This document shows positions 43,727 to 51,945 of a DNA stretch of 64,000 nucleotides, one piece after another (the first letter of the stretch is position 1; every line of letters starts with the position of its first letter). The notes under the pieces are model-generated. The model was not told where the DNA came from. It did no database searches and saw only the letters and a program-made list of their open reading frames with translations. The stretch comes from Sinorhizobium sp. 6-70 (GTDB taxonomy: Bacteria; Pseudomonadota; Alphaproteobacteria; Rhizobiales; Rhizobiaceae), in the NCBI RefSeq assembly GCF_030124375.1, contig NZ_JASKLS010000015.1:1-64000 (forward strand), read 5' to 3'. Both the position numbers and the translations under genes were made by a program.

Positions 43727-44473
43727 TTATGCGAAATCAAGCACATCGGCCACCGGCAGGCGCGGCTTCTGCGGCCAGTTGCCGGCTCGCTCCGGCCCGA
43801 CGGTCAGCAGCATCACCGGCACTTCGTCTTCGGCCAGGCCGAACTCGCGGTGCACGGCTTCAGCGTCGAAACCGATCATCGGCGTCGAACCCAGGCCGAG
43901 CGAGCGGGCCGCGTAGATGATCGCCGCGGTGCCAAAGGTCGCGGAGCGTACCGCCTCGTCGCGCTGCCGCTGCGGTTGACCGTCATACAGCCCGCGCGCG
44001 GGGATTTCCCATTCCGGCACCAGGTGCGCCGGCATGATGCCGGCTTCCACCACCGCCGCCAGGCGCTCAGGAACGGTGCTGGCATCGGCCAACTGGCCGA
44101 TGATGATGAAGGTAACGGCCGCGTCGGTGATCGCGGGCTGGTTCCAGGCGATCGGACGTAGCCGGGCCTTGGCCTCAGGCGTACGGACGGCGATAAACCG
44201 CCAGTTCTGCAGGTGGAAGGATGTCGGCGCGGAAGTGCCGATCCGTACCAGGTCGCGGATCTGATCGTCGCTTAGGGTAGCGGTAGGGTCGTAGTACTTG
44301 GCAGCACTACGGCTCAGAATAGTTTCGATGACGGCGTTCGTCGGCATCGGCCGCGTGGGCGAATGCGAAGGTTGGGGCGCGAGAGCGATTCCGCTTGTCT
44401 CGGTCCGCGCGGAGATTTCGGTGGCTGCACCGGTTGCCGGTTCGTCGTTGGCGGCGATACTGATGTAGTTCAT
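43727..44473 (-). CDS. Nitroreductase family protein
   Basis: 248 aa. The FMN-binding nitroreductase core starts near residue 43 (VIETILSRSAAKYYDPTATLSDDQIRDLVRIGTSAPTSFHLQNWRFIAV) and ends ERAGNWPQKPRLPVADVLDFA. About 42 extra N-terminal residues precede it; the first ATG has a GGGAG site, but the ATG at codon 43 may be the ancestral start. Such enzymes reduce nitro groups, quinones or enals with NAD(P)H. It is in an operon with the AhpD-like gene and downstream of a broken AraC regulator. Confidence 0.87.
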   Translation of the reverse strand: MNYISIAANDEPATGAATEISARTETSGIALAPQPSHSPTRPMPTNAVIETILSRSAAKYYDPTATLSDDQIRDLVRIGTSAPTSFHLQNWRFIAVRTPEAKARLRPIAWNQPAITDAAVTFIIIGQLADASTVPERLAAVVEAGIMPAHLVPEWEIPARGLYDGQPQRQRDEAVRSATFGTAAIIYAARSLGLGSTPMIGFDAEAVHREFGLAEDEVPVMLLTVGPERAGNWPQKPRLPVADVLDFA

Positions 44474-44605
44474 TGGGGTGGCTCCCTCATCAAGTGATTA
44501 CGGAGCCCAATTTACGGCCGGATGTGCAAAATTCGAGACTGGATTGGCTCAGTATTATGCGCGAAAGGATCAAATTGGTCCTTATGGTTCCGAGGCCAGG
44601 CGCGC

Positions 44606-45563
44606 CTACTCGCCTTTGTGCGCCAGTCGGCGCCATTCTCCCGGTGTCATCCCCATCCTTTCCGCAAACACACGGCGGAATGCCGAAACGGATTGATATC
44701 CGACCGTCTCGGCCACAGCCTCGGTGCTGATCGCTGGCTTTTTCAACTCGTTGGCGGCCAGGCTCATGCGGAGATCGGTCAACAAATCGAGGGCAGAGCA
44801 CCCTAGCCTGTCTTGAAAGTGCCTCATGAACGTGGCCCGCGACATGCCGCACATGTCCGCCAAATCAGGCAGTTTCCAAGACCGCACTGGATCGGCAAAC
44901 ATCGCCGCAATTGCTGGTGCCAGCCGCGGATGGCCGGCCAGGGCCAACAAGCCTTCGGGCGCCTTCTCGGCTTCGCTCGCCGCTCGCAGTACCAGTGTGA
45001 ACAGGGCCGAAGAAAGGGCGTTGAGAACGGCGCGTCCTCCCGCTCGGTCGCCGGCGGACTCCATTCGCATCAGCCTCACCAGACTGGCCAGTTGGTTGGA
45101 AGCGGAACGGATACCATCTTCTCCACGGCCGTCCATAGCCCGCGCCACGAGATTTGTGGGCAGGTAGTTACGGATCAGTCGATCATGGGGCGGCGCGATG
45201 AAAAATTCGACCACACAACAGATCGAGTTGCTCGCCCTGGCTATCGTTCTCGCTCAGCATCCATCCGGCAGACCTCCGGTGTTGCCGGGTATGGATAGGA
45301 GTTTGCCCGCTACCGTCGTGCAGCACATGCGCCGCGCCGTGAGGCAGCAGCACAATATCTCCGCTCACCAGCTCCCTTGCTGCCCTCGTCTCCGGATCCT
45401 CGAGAATGGCCCGGCCGTTGACGATGACGTGGTAGGGAATTTCGTTCGCACCCGCCCTGCTCCAGGCAACCCGCCACGGCGCACCGTAGGCGCAGCGGAC
45501 CTCGAGCTGGCCGGTAACGGTAATGATTTGCAAGAGATGGCTTAACCAATCGACTTCAGACAT
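44606..45563 (-). pseudogene. Frameshifted AraC-family regulator
   Basis: Two frames together make one cupin-plus-HTH regulator. The first (45563 to 45183) encodes the cupin-type N-terminus (MSEVDWLSHLLQIITVTGQLEVR, DIVLLPHGAAHVLHDGSG) and runs off at LLCGRIFHRAAP. The second resumes at FFIAPPHDRLIRNYLP and runs to the C-terminal AraC helices (LADMCGMSRATFMRHFQDRLG and AVAETVGYQSVSAFRRVFAERMG). Removing one base at the A5/T2 run near 45201-45207 would restore LLCGRFFIAPPHDRL. It lies upstream of, and on the same strand as, the nitroreductase operon, which it may once have controlled. A sequencing error cannot be excluded. Confidence 0.8.
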
Positions 45564-45579
45564 TGGACCTCAAGAACCG

Positions 45580-45980
45580 GAAATGGTGAAACATCTTATC
45601 GTAATTTCTTTTCGATCGCCCATGAGCGCAATCTGCTGGCGGTGGAGAAAAGCAGTCCGCTTGGCGTTCGAAACGAGATCGGCATCGAGGATCTCAGAGA
45701 CCGGAAGATCATCTCCTTTTCCCGAGCGAACCTCTCCTACACCGAGCGCTATTTTGCCGAGAAGTTCGAGGAACACGATCTGACGAAGAACATCGCCTAT
45801 ACCTGCGACGACACCTTCTCTCTCGTGTCCCTGGTCTCCGCCGGCCGCGGCATCGGCTTTGCCACGGGATGGACGCAAGGCATGCCGAACCGCAATTTCG
45901 AGCTTCGCAAGGTCAGCGGCGTCGACTTCAGGATTGGGCTTGGGGTCGCGTGGAACAAGGAGGATCCGACCGCGGGCCGG
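45580..45980 (+). pseudogene. LysR-family regulator, C-terminal remnant
   Basis: A frame reading ...RNFFSIAHERNLLAVEKSSPLGVRNEIGIEDLRD, then YTERYFAEKFEEHDL and SLVSAGRGIGFATGW is a LysR substrate-sensing domain. The N-terminal helix-turn-helix and first sensor half are missing; the frame meets the start of the AraC pseudogene instead. After GVAWNKEDPTAGR the protein-like character fades and a GC-rich palindrome (CGCGGGCTCGCCCGCG) follows. An ATG at 45642 would give a 155-aa product that could not bind DNA. Confidence 0.7.
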
Positions 45981-46168
45981 GGAAGCGAGGGGCGGCGCGG
46001 GCTCGCCCGCGTAAACGGAGTACTTGCCGGGCAGTCGTCCCGGTTTCCGCCCTTAGGGGCGGCGCTTCTCCAGTCGGCGTTCCGGCGTCATGCGATTTTT
46101 CACAGCTGAGTCGAAGACGTCTGGATTCGGCCCGCACTCACCGTCCCACAATCTGCTATGGTGATCTA

Positions 46169-46657
46169 ATGTCCGCGACCAATCCTTACGAGTTTCGCAG
46201 AGCGACCCTCAATGATCTCGCTTTACTCAAGGCGTGGCGGTCGAACCCGCATGTCCTGGAATGGTGGGGTTCTGGTGAGCCGTATGGTGAAGCAGAACTA
46301 TTTGATCCTCGGGTGGCTCGCTGGATCATTTCAATTAACGAACGGCCCTTTGCGTTCTTGCAGGACTACACGGTGCACGGATGGGAAGATCACCATTTTG
46401 CCGGTCTTCCCAAAGGGTCGCGGGGAATTGATCAATATATCGGAGACCCCGAAATGGTCGGCGTTGGACATGGTTCAGTGTTTATCGGAATGAGGATGCA
46501 GGCTCTTTTCGATGAGGGCGCACCTGTGATCGCGACCGATCCGCACCCAGACAATGAACGGGCGATAGCCGTCTACAAGAAGTTGGGGTTCGAACCGTCT
46601 GGGCCACCTCAAGAGACCGGATGGGGCTTGATCTTGCCAATGCTGGCGAGGCGGTAA
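46169..46657 (+). CDS. GNAT-family acetyltransferase, AAC(6')-like
   Basis: 162 aa. The start at 46169 begins MSATNPYEFRRATLNDLALLKAWRSNPHVLEWWG; longer frames upstream are unlikely. IDQYIGDPEMVGVGHGSVFI is the acetyl-CoA-binding loop region of this subgroup, and VIATDPHPDNERAIAVYKKLGFEPSG is the conserved C-terminal strand-helix. The pattern resembles aminoglycoside 6'-N-acetyltransferases, but many such proteins have other substrates, so resistance is not implied. There is no obvious ribosome site close to the ATG. Confidence 0.75.
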   Translation: MSATNPYEFRRATLNDLALLKAWRSNPHVLEWWGSGEPYGEAELFDPRVARWIISINERPFAFLQDYTVHGWEDHHFAGLPKGSRGIDQYIGDPEMVGVGHGSVFIGMRMQALFDEGAPVIATDPHPDNERAIAVYKKLGFEPSGPPQETGWGLILPMLARR

Positions 46658-47167
46658 GCAGAATGGATGCAACGGCAGCAAAAGTCCGCTTCCAGCCGAA
46701 ATCGCCGCTCCATTGAAAGTAGGCGATCCTTGGCTGCGTCCGGCTTGTGCAGCGTTTGACATCGTTTCGCGGTCCGCGCTTCTTTCCGGGATCGGCACTT
46801 GGCCCTCCCATGATGGATCCAGTAGATGATGTCGTCCAATCTATGCTGCAACCTGATGACGGATCATCGTTATAAACGCCGCCACGAACTTACATCACCA
46901 TCGTCTGCGAAGGACGTCTTCCGCCGCCACGCGGAACTTTGAATTCCTGCCGCGGCCGCCCTTTATGGCTGGCGACTATGCGAACGGGTTTCGGCGCTTC
47001 AAGCGCCTGGTATGCTTATTTTTCATTGAGATGGCCGCGATCGCGGCCGGTCCATCAAAACTTCGTCTGACCCCATCGGTTCATTGCTCGTGTTACCAAG
47101 AAAGGGAAGTGGCCGCGCCCCCCGAACAATGGCGCGTGGCACTGCGTCCCGAATGCCGAGTTGAAGA
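46658..47167. other. Gap before the biotin/oxoprolinase operon
   Basis: 510 bases without a gene I can support; the open frames on both strands look like chance. The promoter of the operon starting at 47168 should lie here, but no clear -35/-10 pair stands out. Confidence 0.4.
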
Positions 47168-47611
47168 ATGGACCTTTCGAAAATCAAGACCCTGATCGAG
47201 TTCGTCGGGCGATCAAACATCACGGAACTGACCGTGAGGGAGAAGGATACGACGGTCCGGATCTTTCGCGAGCGTACCGATGAGAGGCCGTTGGAGGATG
47301 AGAGCGTCACTCCGTCCGTTGCCGCTTCGTCCGACGATAGCCGGGCCGTTCCGGCCGAGACGGGTGGTGCGATGTCTGTCTTGCCCGTTACTTCGCCGAT
47401 CTTCGGCGTGCTGCATGTAGCGCCGGCCCCGGGCGAGGCTGCTTTTGTCAAGGAGGGAGATGAAGTCGAGGAGGGCCAGACGCTCTTTATCATCGAGGCC
47501 ATGAAGGTTTTGAACAGGATTGCCGCGCCCCGAGCCGGGTGTATCGCCCGTATCGCCGTGGCCGATGCGACCGAGGTTGAGGCCGGCCAACTGCTTGCGG
47601 AGATCGCGTGA
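47168..47611 (+). CDS. accB: Biotin carboxyl carrier protein (AccB-like)
   Basis: 147 aa. The N-terminus (LSKIKTLIEFVGRSNITELTVREKDTTVRIFRE) is followed by a Ser/Ala/Pro linker and the biotinyl domain, with EAMK at residues 110-113 (lysine 113 is biotinylated) and PRAGCIARIAVADATEVEAGQLL at the end. It carries carboxybiotin between the biotin carboxylase encoded next and a carboxyl acceptor enzyme. Because it lies with pxpB/C/A rather than accA/D, it probably does not serve fatty acid synthesis. Its stop overlaps the start of accC. Confidence 0.87.
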   Translation: MDLSKIKTLIEFVGRSNITELTVREKDTTVRIFRERTDERPLEDESVTPSVAASSDDSRAVPAETGGAMSVLPVTSPIFGVLHVAPAPGEAAFVKEGDEVEEGQTLFIIEAMKVLNRIAAPRAGCIARIAVADATEVEAGQLLAEIA

Positions 47612-48999
47612 TGCACGATCGATCAGACCCGACGCAATCGAAGCGTCGCTTCAGCACGGTTCTCATCGCCAATCGCGGCGAGATCGCACTCAGGATACAG
47701 CGTGCCTGTCATGCGCTCGGCCTGAAGACCGTTGCCGTGTGCTCGGAAGCCGACCGCGATGCGCTCTACGGTCAGAGTGCGGACATGTTCCTTTGCATCG
47801 GCCCTGCGGCTGCAACGAAGAGTTACCTCAACAAGGATGCGCTTCTTCTTGCGGCGCGGCTTTCCGGTGCCGGAGCCATCCACCCCGGTTACGGGTTCCT
47901 GTCGGAGAACGCCGCCTTCAGCGCTGCGGTCGAGGAGGCGGGGCTCGTCTTTGTCGGGCCCGTGGCATCGGCCATCGCGACCATGGGTGACAAGATCGCG
48001 GCAAAGACGGCCATGAAGGCTGCCGGCGTCCCTTGTGTTCCGGGGCCCGATCAGGAGCTTCCGAGCAAATCCGGAGCGATCCGCGAGATCGCGGCTGAGA
48101 TCGGCTATCCCGTGATCATCAAGGCCGCCGGCGGCGGCGGCGGTCGCGGCATGCGGGTCGTGGCGAATGAAGCCGCGCTCGAGGATGCCGTCACGCTCAC
48201 GCGCGAGGAGGCGCGCAAGGCCTTCGGCTCACCGGCGCTTTATATGGAGAAGTTCCTCCAGCATCCAAGACATGTCGAAATCCAGGTACTTTGCGATATG
48301 CACGGCAACGCGGTTTGGCTCGGGCACCGCGACTGCTCCATGCAGCGCCGTCACCAGAAGGTCGTCGAAGAAGCGCCGGCGCCCGGCATCCCACCTGACC
48401 TTATCGCCTCGGTCGGCAGCGCCTGCGTCGCGGCTTGTCGGCAGATCGGCTATCGCGGCGTCGGCACCTTCGAGTTTCTCTACGAGGATGGTGCGTTCTA
48501 TTTCATCGAAATGAACACCCGCCTCCAGGTCGAACACCCGGTCACGGAGATGACGAGCGGGATCGATATCGTCCAGGCCCAGCTCAAGGTGGCGCTTGGA
48601 GAGCCGCTGGGTATCTCGCAGGAGGATGTCACCTGTAAGGGGCACTCCATCGAGTGCCGCATCAATGCGGAGGATCCGGCGACCTTCATGCCCTCCGCCG
48701 GCGTCATCACCGCGCTAGAGCTTCCGAGTGGTCCTGGCATTCGCGTCGATACCCACGTCTTCGAAGGCTATAGGATATCGCCTTACTACGACTCCCTCGT
48801 CGTCAAGCTGATCGTCCATGGCGCGACGCGTGCCGAGGCGATCGCGAGAATACGCGGAGCACTTGCTAAGTTGAGGCTCGAGGGCATCGCCACCAACGTT
48901 TCGTTCCTTCGCGCCCTCTTCGAGGGCGAGGGCTTTGCGCGCGGCGAAACGGACATTCACTACCTCGAAAACTGGCTGAGGGAACGGAGCGCGGCATGA
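47611..48999 (+). CDS. accC: Biotin carboxylase (AccC-like)
   Basis: About 462 aa; the ATG overlaps the accB stop, and a GTG one codon earlier is possible. The N-terminal domain has VLIANRGEIALRIQRAC; the ATP-grasp loop is GGGGGRGMR (about residues 175-183); and EMNTRLQVEHPVTE carries the catalytic Arg and Glu. Length and motifs are those of the single-domain subunit. It carboxylates biotin on the carrier using ATP and bicarbonate. In this operon the acceptor is more likely the PxpBC-type protein than acetyl-CoA. Confidence 0.9.
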   Translation: MHDRSDPTQSKRRFSTVLIANRGEIALRIQRACHALGLKTVAVCSEADRDALYGQSADMFLCIGPAAATKSYLNKDALLLAARLSGAGAIHPGYGFLSENAAFSAAVEEAGLVFVGPVASAIATMGDKIAAKTAMKAAGVPCVPGPDQELPSKSGAIREIAAEIGYPVIIKAAGGGGGRGMRVVANEAALEDAVTLTREEARKAFGSPALYMEKFLQHPRHVEIQVLCDMHGNAVWLGHRDCSMQRRHQKVVEEAPAPGIPPDLIASVGSACVAACRQIGYRGVGTFEFLYEDGAFYFIEMNTRLQVEHPVTEMTSGIDIVQAQLKVALGEPLGISQEDVTCKGHSIECRINAEDPATFMPSAGVITALELPSGPGIRVDTHVFEGYRISPYYDSLVVKLIVHGATRAEAIARIRGALAKLRLEGIATNVSFLRALFEGEGFARGETDIHYLENWLRERSAA

Positions 49000-49415
49000 G
49001 CCAAGTGGATTTCACCGACCCCGCCACGATCGCCGAGCTGATGGCGGCTCTCGAAGCTGCCGGGGTCGACGGCCTGCAACTCGAGCGCCCGGACCAGGGT
49101 CTTCGGATCATCCTCGCACGCGGAAGACCGGCTGTCATCCGCCGGCCAGAGGGGCTCGCCGTTGCTGGTGCATCGCGCACGACCGTGAAGGCGCCGATCG
49201 CGGGCGTGTTCCTCACCCACGACCCGTCGCGGCCCACGACCCTGCATCGTTCGGATGATGTGGAGCAAGGCGATATCATCGGCTTCCTGCGTATAGGCCC
49301 GATCCTGGTTCCACTCACAGCACCAGCGTCCGCCCGGATCATGCGGCGTGTCGCCGAGCACGGCGCCATCGTCGGTTTCGGCGACCCTCTCTTTGAAATC
49401 GAGCTTCAGTCATGA
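48996..49415 (+). CDS. Biotinyl-domain-like protein lacking the biotin lysine
   Basis: 139 aa, overlapping accC and pxpB by 4 nt each. It has the same two-part plan as the AccB encoded upstream (helical start FTDPATIAELMAALEAAGVDGLQLERPDQGLRIIL, then a beta-hammerhead VKAPIAGVF ... EQGDIIGFLRIGPILVPLTAP ... FGDPLFEIEL). At the hairpin where a carrier has EAMK, it reads RIGP (residues 99-102), so it cannot be biotinylated in the usual way. It may be a structural or regulatory subunit of the complex. It is not an obvious pseudogene: the frame is intact and translationally coupled. Confidence 0.75.
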   Translation: MSQVDFTDPATIAELMAALEAAGVDGLQLERPDQGLRIILARGRPAVIRRPEGLAVAGASRTTVKAPIAGVFLTHDPSRPTTLHRSDDVEQGDIIGFLRIGPILVPLTAPASARIMRRVAEHGAIVGFGDPLFEIELQS

Positions 49416-50119
49416 ACGCTTCATTTGCCATGCTCACGTCTTCGCCGGAAGTTCTCCAATCGACCCGTGGCGGCGCCCGCGTCTCCGCCATCGGCGCCCG
49501 CGCCTTCCTCCTGGAGGCGCTGGGCGAATTCGACCTCGCGTCGCAGCGGCGCATCTGGGCTTTGTCGAGGGCCGTCGAAGCATGGGACGACATCTCCGAG
49601 ATCGTTCCGGGGATGACCAATCTCCTCGTGATTTTCAAGGAGATCCCCGAGGACCCGGAGCCGCCCGTGACGCGTATCCTGGAAGCCTGGGACGGAGCAC
49701 GGAGCATCGATCTCAACGGCAAGACGATCGAGATCGAGGTTTGTTACGGCGGCGAACATGCGACGGATCTGCCCGCACTTTGCGACCGCTCTGGCCTCAG
49801 CGACCGGGAGGTCATCCGCATCCACCACGAGGCGACCTATCGCGTCTTCGCCTTGGGCAGTGCTCCCGGATTTGGGTATCTGCATGGGCTTGACCCCCGC
49901 ATCTACATGCCTCGCAAGACCGTGCCCTCGATCAACATGGCCAGGGGCTGCGTGACGATCGGCGGCATGCAGACGGGCGTGGCTGTTCTCACCGGCCCGA
50001 ACGGCTGGAATTCCATCGGTTTTGCCGAGTTGCGGATGTTCGACCCTTCATCGGCAACGCCGGCCATCATGGCCCCCGGCGACACCGTGCGCTTCGTGCC
50101 TGTGAGGGTGGAGTTATGA
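49412..50119 (+). CDS. pxpB: 5-oxoprolinase subunit PxpB (KipI-like)
   Basis: 235 aa. KipI/PxpB family (carboxyltransferase subdomain C/D): ARAFLLEALGEFDLASQRRIWALSRAV at the start, EIVPGMTNLLVIF, then YGGEHATDLPALCDRSGLSDREVIRIHHEATYRVFALGSAPGFGYLHGLD. The conserved GFxYL and RxxVPxGSV-type regions (here RKTVPSINMARGCVTIGG) match the family. With PxpC it forms the unit related to the carboxyltransferase domain of urea carboxylase. Its stop overlaps pxpC. Confidence 0.88.
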   Translation: MNASFAMLTSSPEVLQSTRGGARVSAIGARAFLLEALGEFDLASQRRIWALSRAVEAWDDISEIVPGMTNLLVIFKEIPEDPEPPVTRILEAWDGARSIDLNGKTIEIEVCYGGEHATDLPALCDRSGLSDREVIRIHHEATYRVFALGSAPGFGYLHGLDPRIYMPRKTVPSINMARGCVTIGGMQTGVAVLTGPNGWNSIGFAELRMFDPSSATPAIMAPGDTVRFVPVRVEL

Positions 50120-51108
50120 TCGAGATTATCGAGACCGGCCCGTTCAACACCGTCCAGGACCTCGGACGCCCAGGCTACAGGAAGATCGGTGTCACCGCGA
50201 GCGGGGCCATGGACCCCTTTGGTCTCAAGATCGGCAATGTGCTCGTCGGCAACGCACCCGGGGCGGCGGCCATCGAGGTTCAGACCTTTCCCTTCAGGCT
50301 GCGCTTTACCGGCCCGGTCGTCTTCACGGTAACGGGCGCGGATTGCGGCGCGAAACTCGACGAGCACCCGCTCTTGCCATGGTGCACCCATGCCGCCGAT
50401 GCCGGCCAGGCACTCGAACTTGGTCGCCCTCGCACGGGCGCGCGCGCCTATCTTTGCTTCGCGGGTGGTCTGGATGTCGAACCCGTCATGGGATCGCGCA
50501 GCACGTCCTTGCGCGGGGCGTTCGGTGGCAATGGCGGCCGGTTCCTGACGGCCACGGACCGGCTTGCGCTCTGTGCCGAAACAAGCGGTCATCGGCCGCG
50601 CGCCGGCATTTCAGTCGTGGATCCGGCATTCGCTCTCGCCGACCACCTACCGACTTCCGATGACGGATCCTTGATTATCCGTGCCTTGCCGGCCGGTGAG
50701 CACGATCTCTTCGGAAACGACGCGGAGCGTTTCTGGACCCAGATCTGGCAGATCTCTTCGAAGAGTGACCGGACCGGCTATCGCCTCTCTGGCGAACCGG
50801 TCAAACCGACGACACCCGTCGAGATGCGCTCGCATGGCGTGGTTCCAGGCGTGATCCAGGTCCCGCCGAGTGGTGAGCCGATCGTCCAGATGAGCGATGC
50901 GAACACGGCAGGAGGGTATCCGAAGATCGCCGGCGTGATTGATGCTGATCTGTGGCGGCTCGGTCAGGCCCGCATCGGCAGTCGTGTGAGGTTTGTCCGG
51001 GCGACACATCGAGAGGCGCTCGACGTCGAAAAGGCCATGACGCTCTTCCTCGACGATGTTCGTGTCACCTGCGGAATGGTCACCCGAGCGCTGAATACCA
51101 TGGCGTGA
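50116..51108 (+). CDS. pxpC: 5-oxoprolinase subunit PxpC (KipA-like, carboxyltransferase)
   Basis: 330 aa. MIEIIETGPFNTVQDLGRPGYRKIGVTASGAMDPFGLKIGNVLVGN is the diagnostic start of the family (GxxxTxQDxGRxGxxxxGVxxxGAxD). GARAYLCFAGGLDVEPVMGSRST and the C-terminal GYPKIAGVIDADLWRLGQARIGSRVRFV also match. Relatives are the carboxyltransferase part of biotin-dependent urea carboxylase and the PxpC subunit of the ATP-dependent 5-oxoprolinase. Clustering with accB/accC supports a biotin-dependent reaction here. Confidence 0.9.
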   Translation: MIEIIETGPFNTVQDLGRPGYRKIGVTASGAMDPFGLKIGNVLVGNAPGAAAIEVQTFPFRLRFTGPVVFTVTGADCGAKLDEHPLLPWCTHAADAGQALELGRPRTGARAYLCFAGGLDVEPVMGSRSTSLRGAFGGNGGRFLTATDRLALCAETSGHRPRAGISVVDPAFALADHLPTSDDGSLIIRALPAGEHDLFGNDAERFWTQIWQISSKSDRTGYRLSGEPVKPTTPVEMRSHGVVPGVIQVPPSGEPIVQMSDANTAGGYPKIAGVIDADLWRLGQARIGSRVRFVRATHREALDVEKAMTLFLDDVRVTCGMVTRALNTMA

Positions 51109-51128
51109 GCCGGCGAAAGGAGCAATCA

Positions 51129-51896
51129 GTGAAGATCGATCTGAATTCCGACATGGGTGAAGGCTTCGGACCCTACCGGCTTTGCGACGACGAAGCGATG
51201 ATGACGGTCGTTTCGTCGGCCAACATCGCTTGTGGCTTCCATGGCGGCGATCCGGACACGATGGCGCGCATGGTGCGCCTTGCGAAGGCGAACGGTGTGG
51301 GCATCGGCGCGCATCCCGGCTTGCCGGATCGAGCGGGCTTCGGCCGTCGCGAATTGCCATTCCAGGCGGATGAACTGCGCCAGCAGATGCTCTACCAGCT
51401 CGGCGCCTTGATCGCGATCGCACGCAGCGAGGGGCAACGCGTGTCGCACTTCAGCTTTCACGCCGCAATGGGCAACATGGTCGGTCGCGACCCCAAGCTG
51501 GCGGATCTCATGATGGATGCGATCCGCGCAGTGGATAGCGACCTTATTGTCTTTGCCATGCCCGGCAGCGAAATCGAGGCGGCCGCGAAGCGGGCCCGAT
51601 TGAAGACGCTCGCGCTTTTCCTTGCCGACCGCGCCTATGACGCGGGTGGCCGGCTCGTCCCGCGCGGCGAGCCCGGTGCCCTGGTCAAGGAAGAAAGTGC
51701 CGTTCGCGCAAGGGTGCGCCAGCTTCTGGTCGACGGTACCGTCAAGACCATCGACGGTGCCACGGTCGCCGTTCCAGCCCGATCGATCCTTGTGCACAGC
51801 GACACACCCGGAGCCCTTGAACTTGCCAGAATCGTCCGGAGCGAAATCGAAGCCGCCGGCGGTGTGCTTGCTCCGGCCTCCGAGGTCGCCTGGTAG
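51129..51896 (+). CDS. pxpA: 5-oxoprolinase subunit PxpA (LamB/YcsF family)
   Basis: 255 aa from a GTG at 51129 with AAAGGAG upstream. KIDLNSDMGEGFGPYRLCDDEAMMTVVSSANIACGFHGGDP is the LamB/YcsF signature; GIGAHPGLPDRAGFGRRE and VKEESAVRARVRQLL follow as expected. In the characterised PxpABC enzyme this subunit helps hydrolyse 5-oxoproline to glutamate. It closes the four-enzyme operon; the aminotransferase gene starts 49 nt later, likely on the same transcript. Confidence 0.9.
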   Translation: MKIDLNSDMGEGFGPYRLCDDEAMMTVVSSANIACGFHGGDPDTMARMVRLAKANGVGIGAHPGLPDRAGFGRRELPFQADELRQQMLYQLGALIAIARSEGQRVSHFSFHAAMGNMVGRDPKLADLMMDAIRAVDSDLIVFAMPGSEIEAAAKRARLKTLALFLADRAYDAGGRLVPRGEPGALVKEESAVRARVRQLLVDGTVKTIDGATVAVPARSILVHSDTPGALELARIVRSEIEAAGGVLAPASEVAW

Positions 51897-51945
51897 CTCT
51901 ACTCAGGCTCCAGCCAATTCCCTCCACCAATCGAAAGACAAGATC

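Noticed and set aside
46475..46851. Several overlapping minus-strand frames in the gap before accB
   Set aside because: No ribosome site, no domain, and they run antisense into the GNAT gene.
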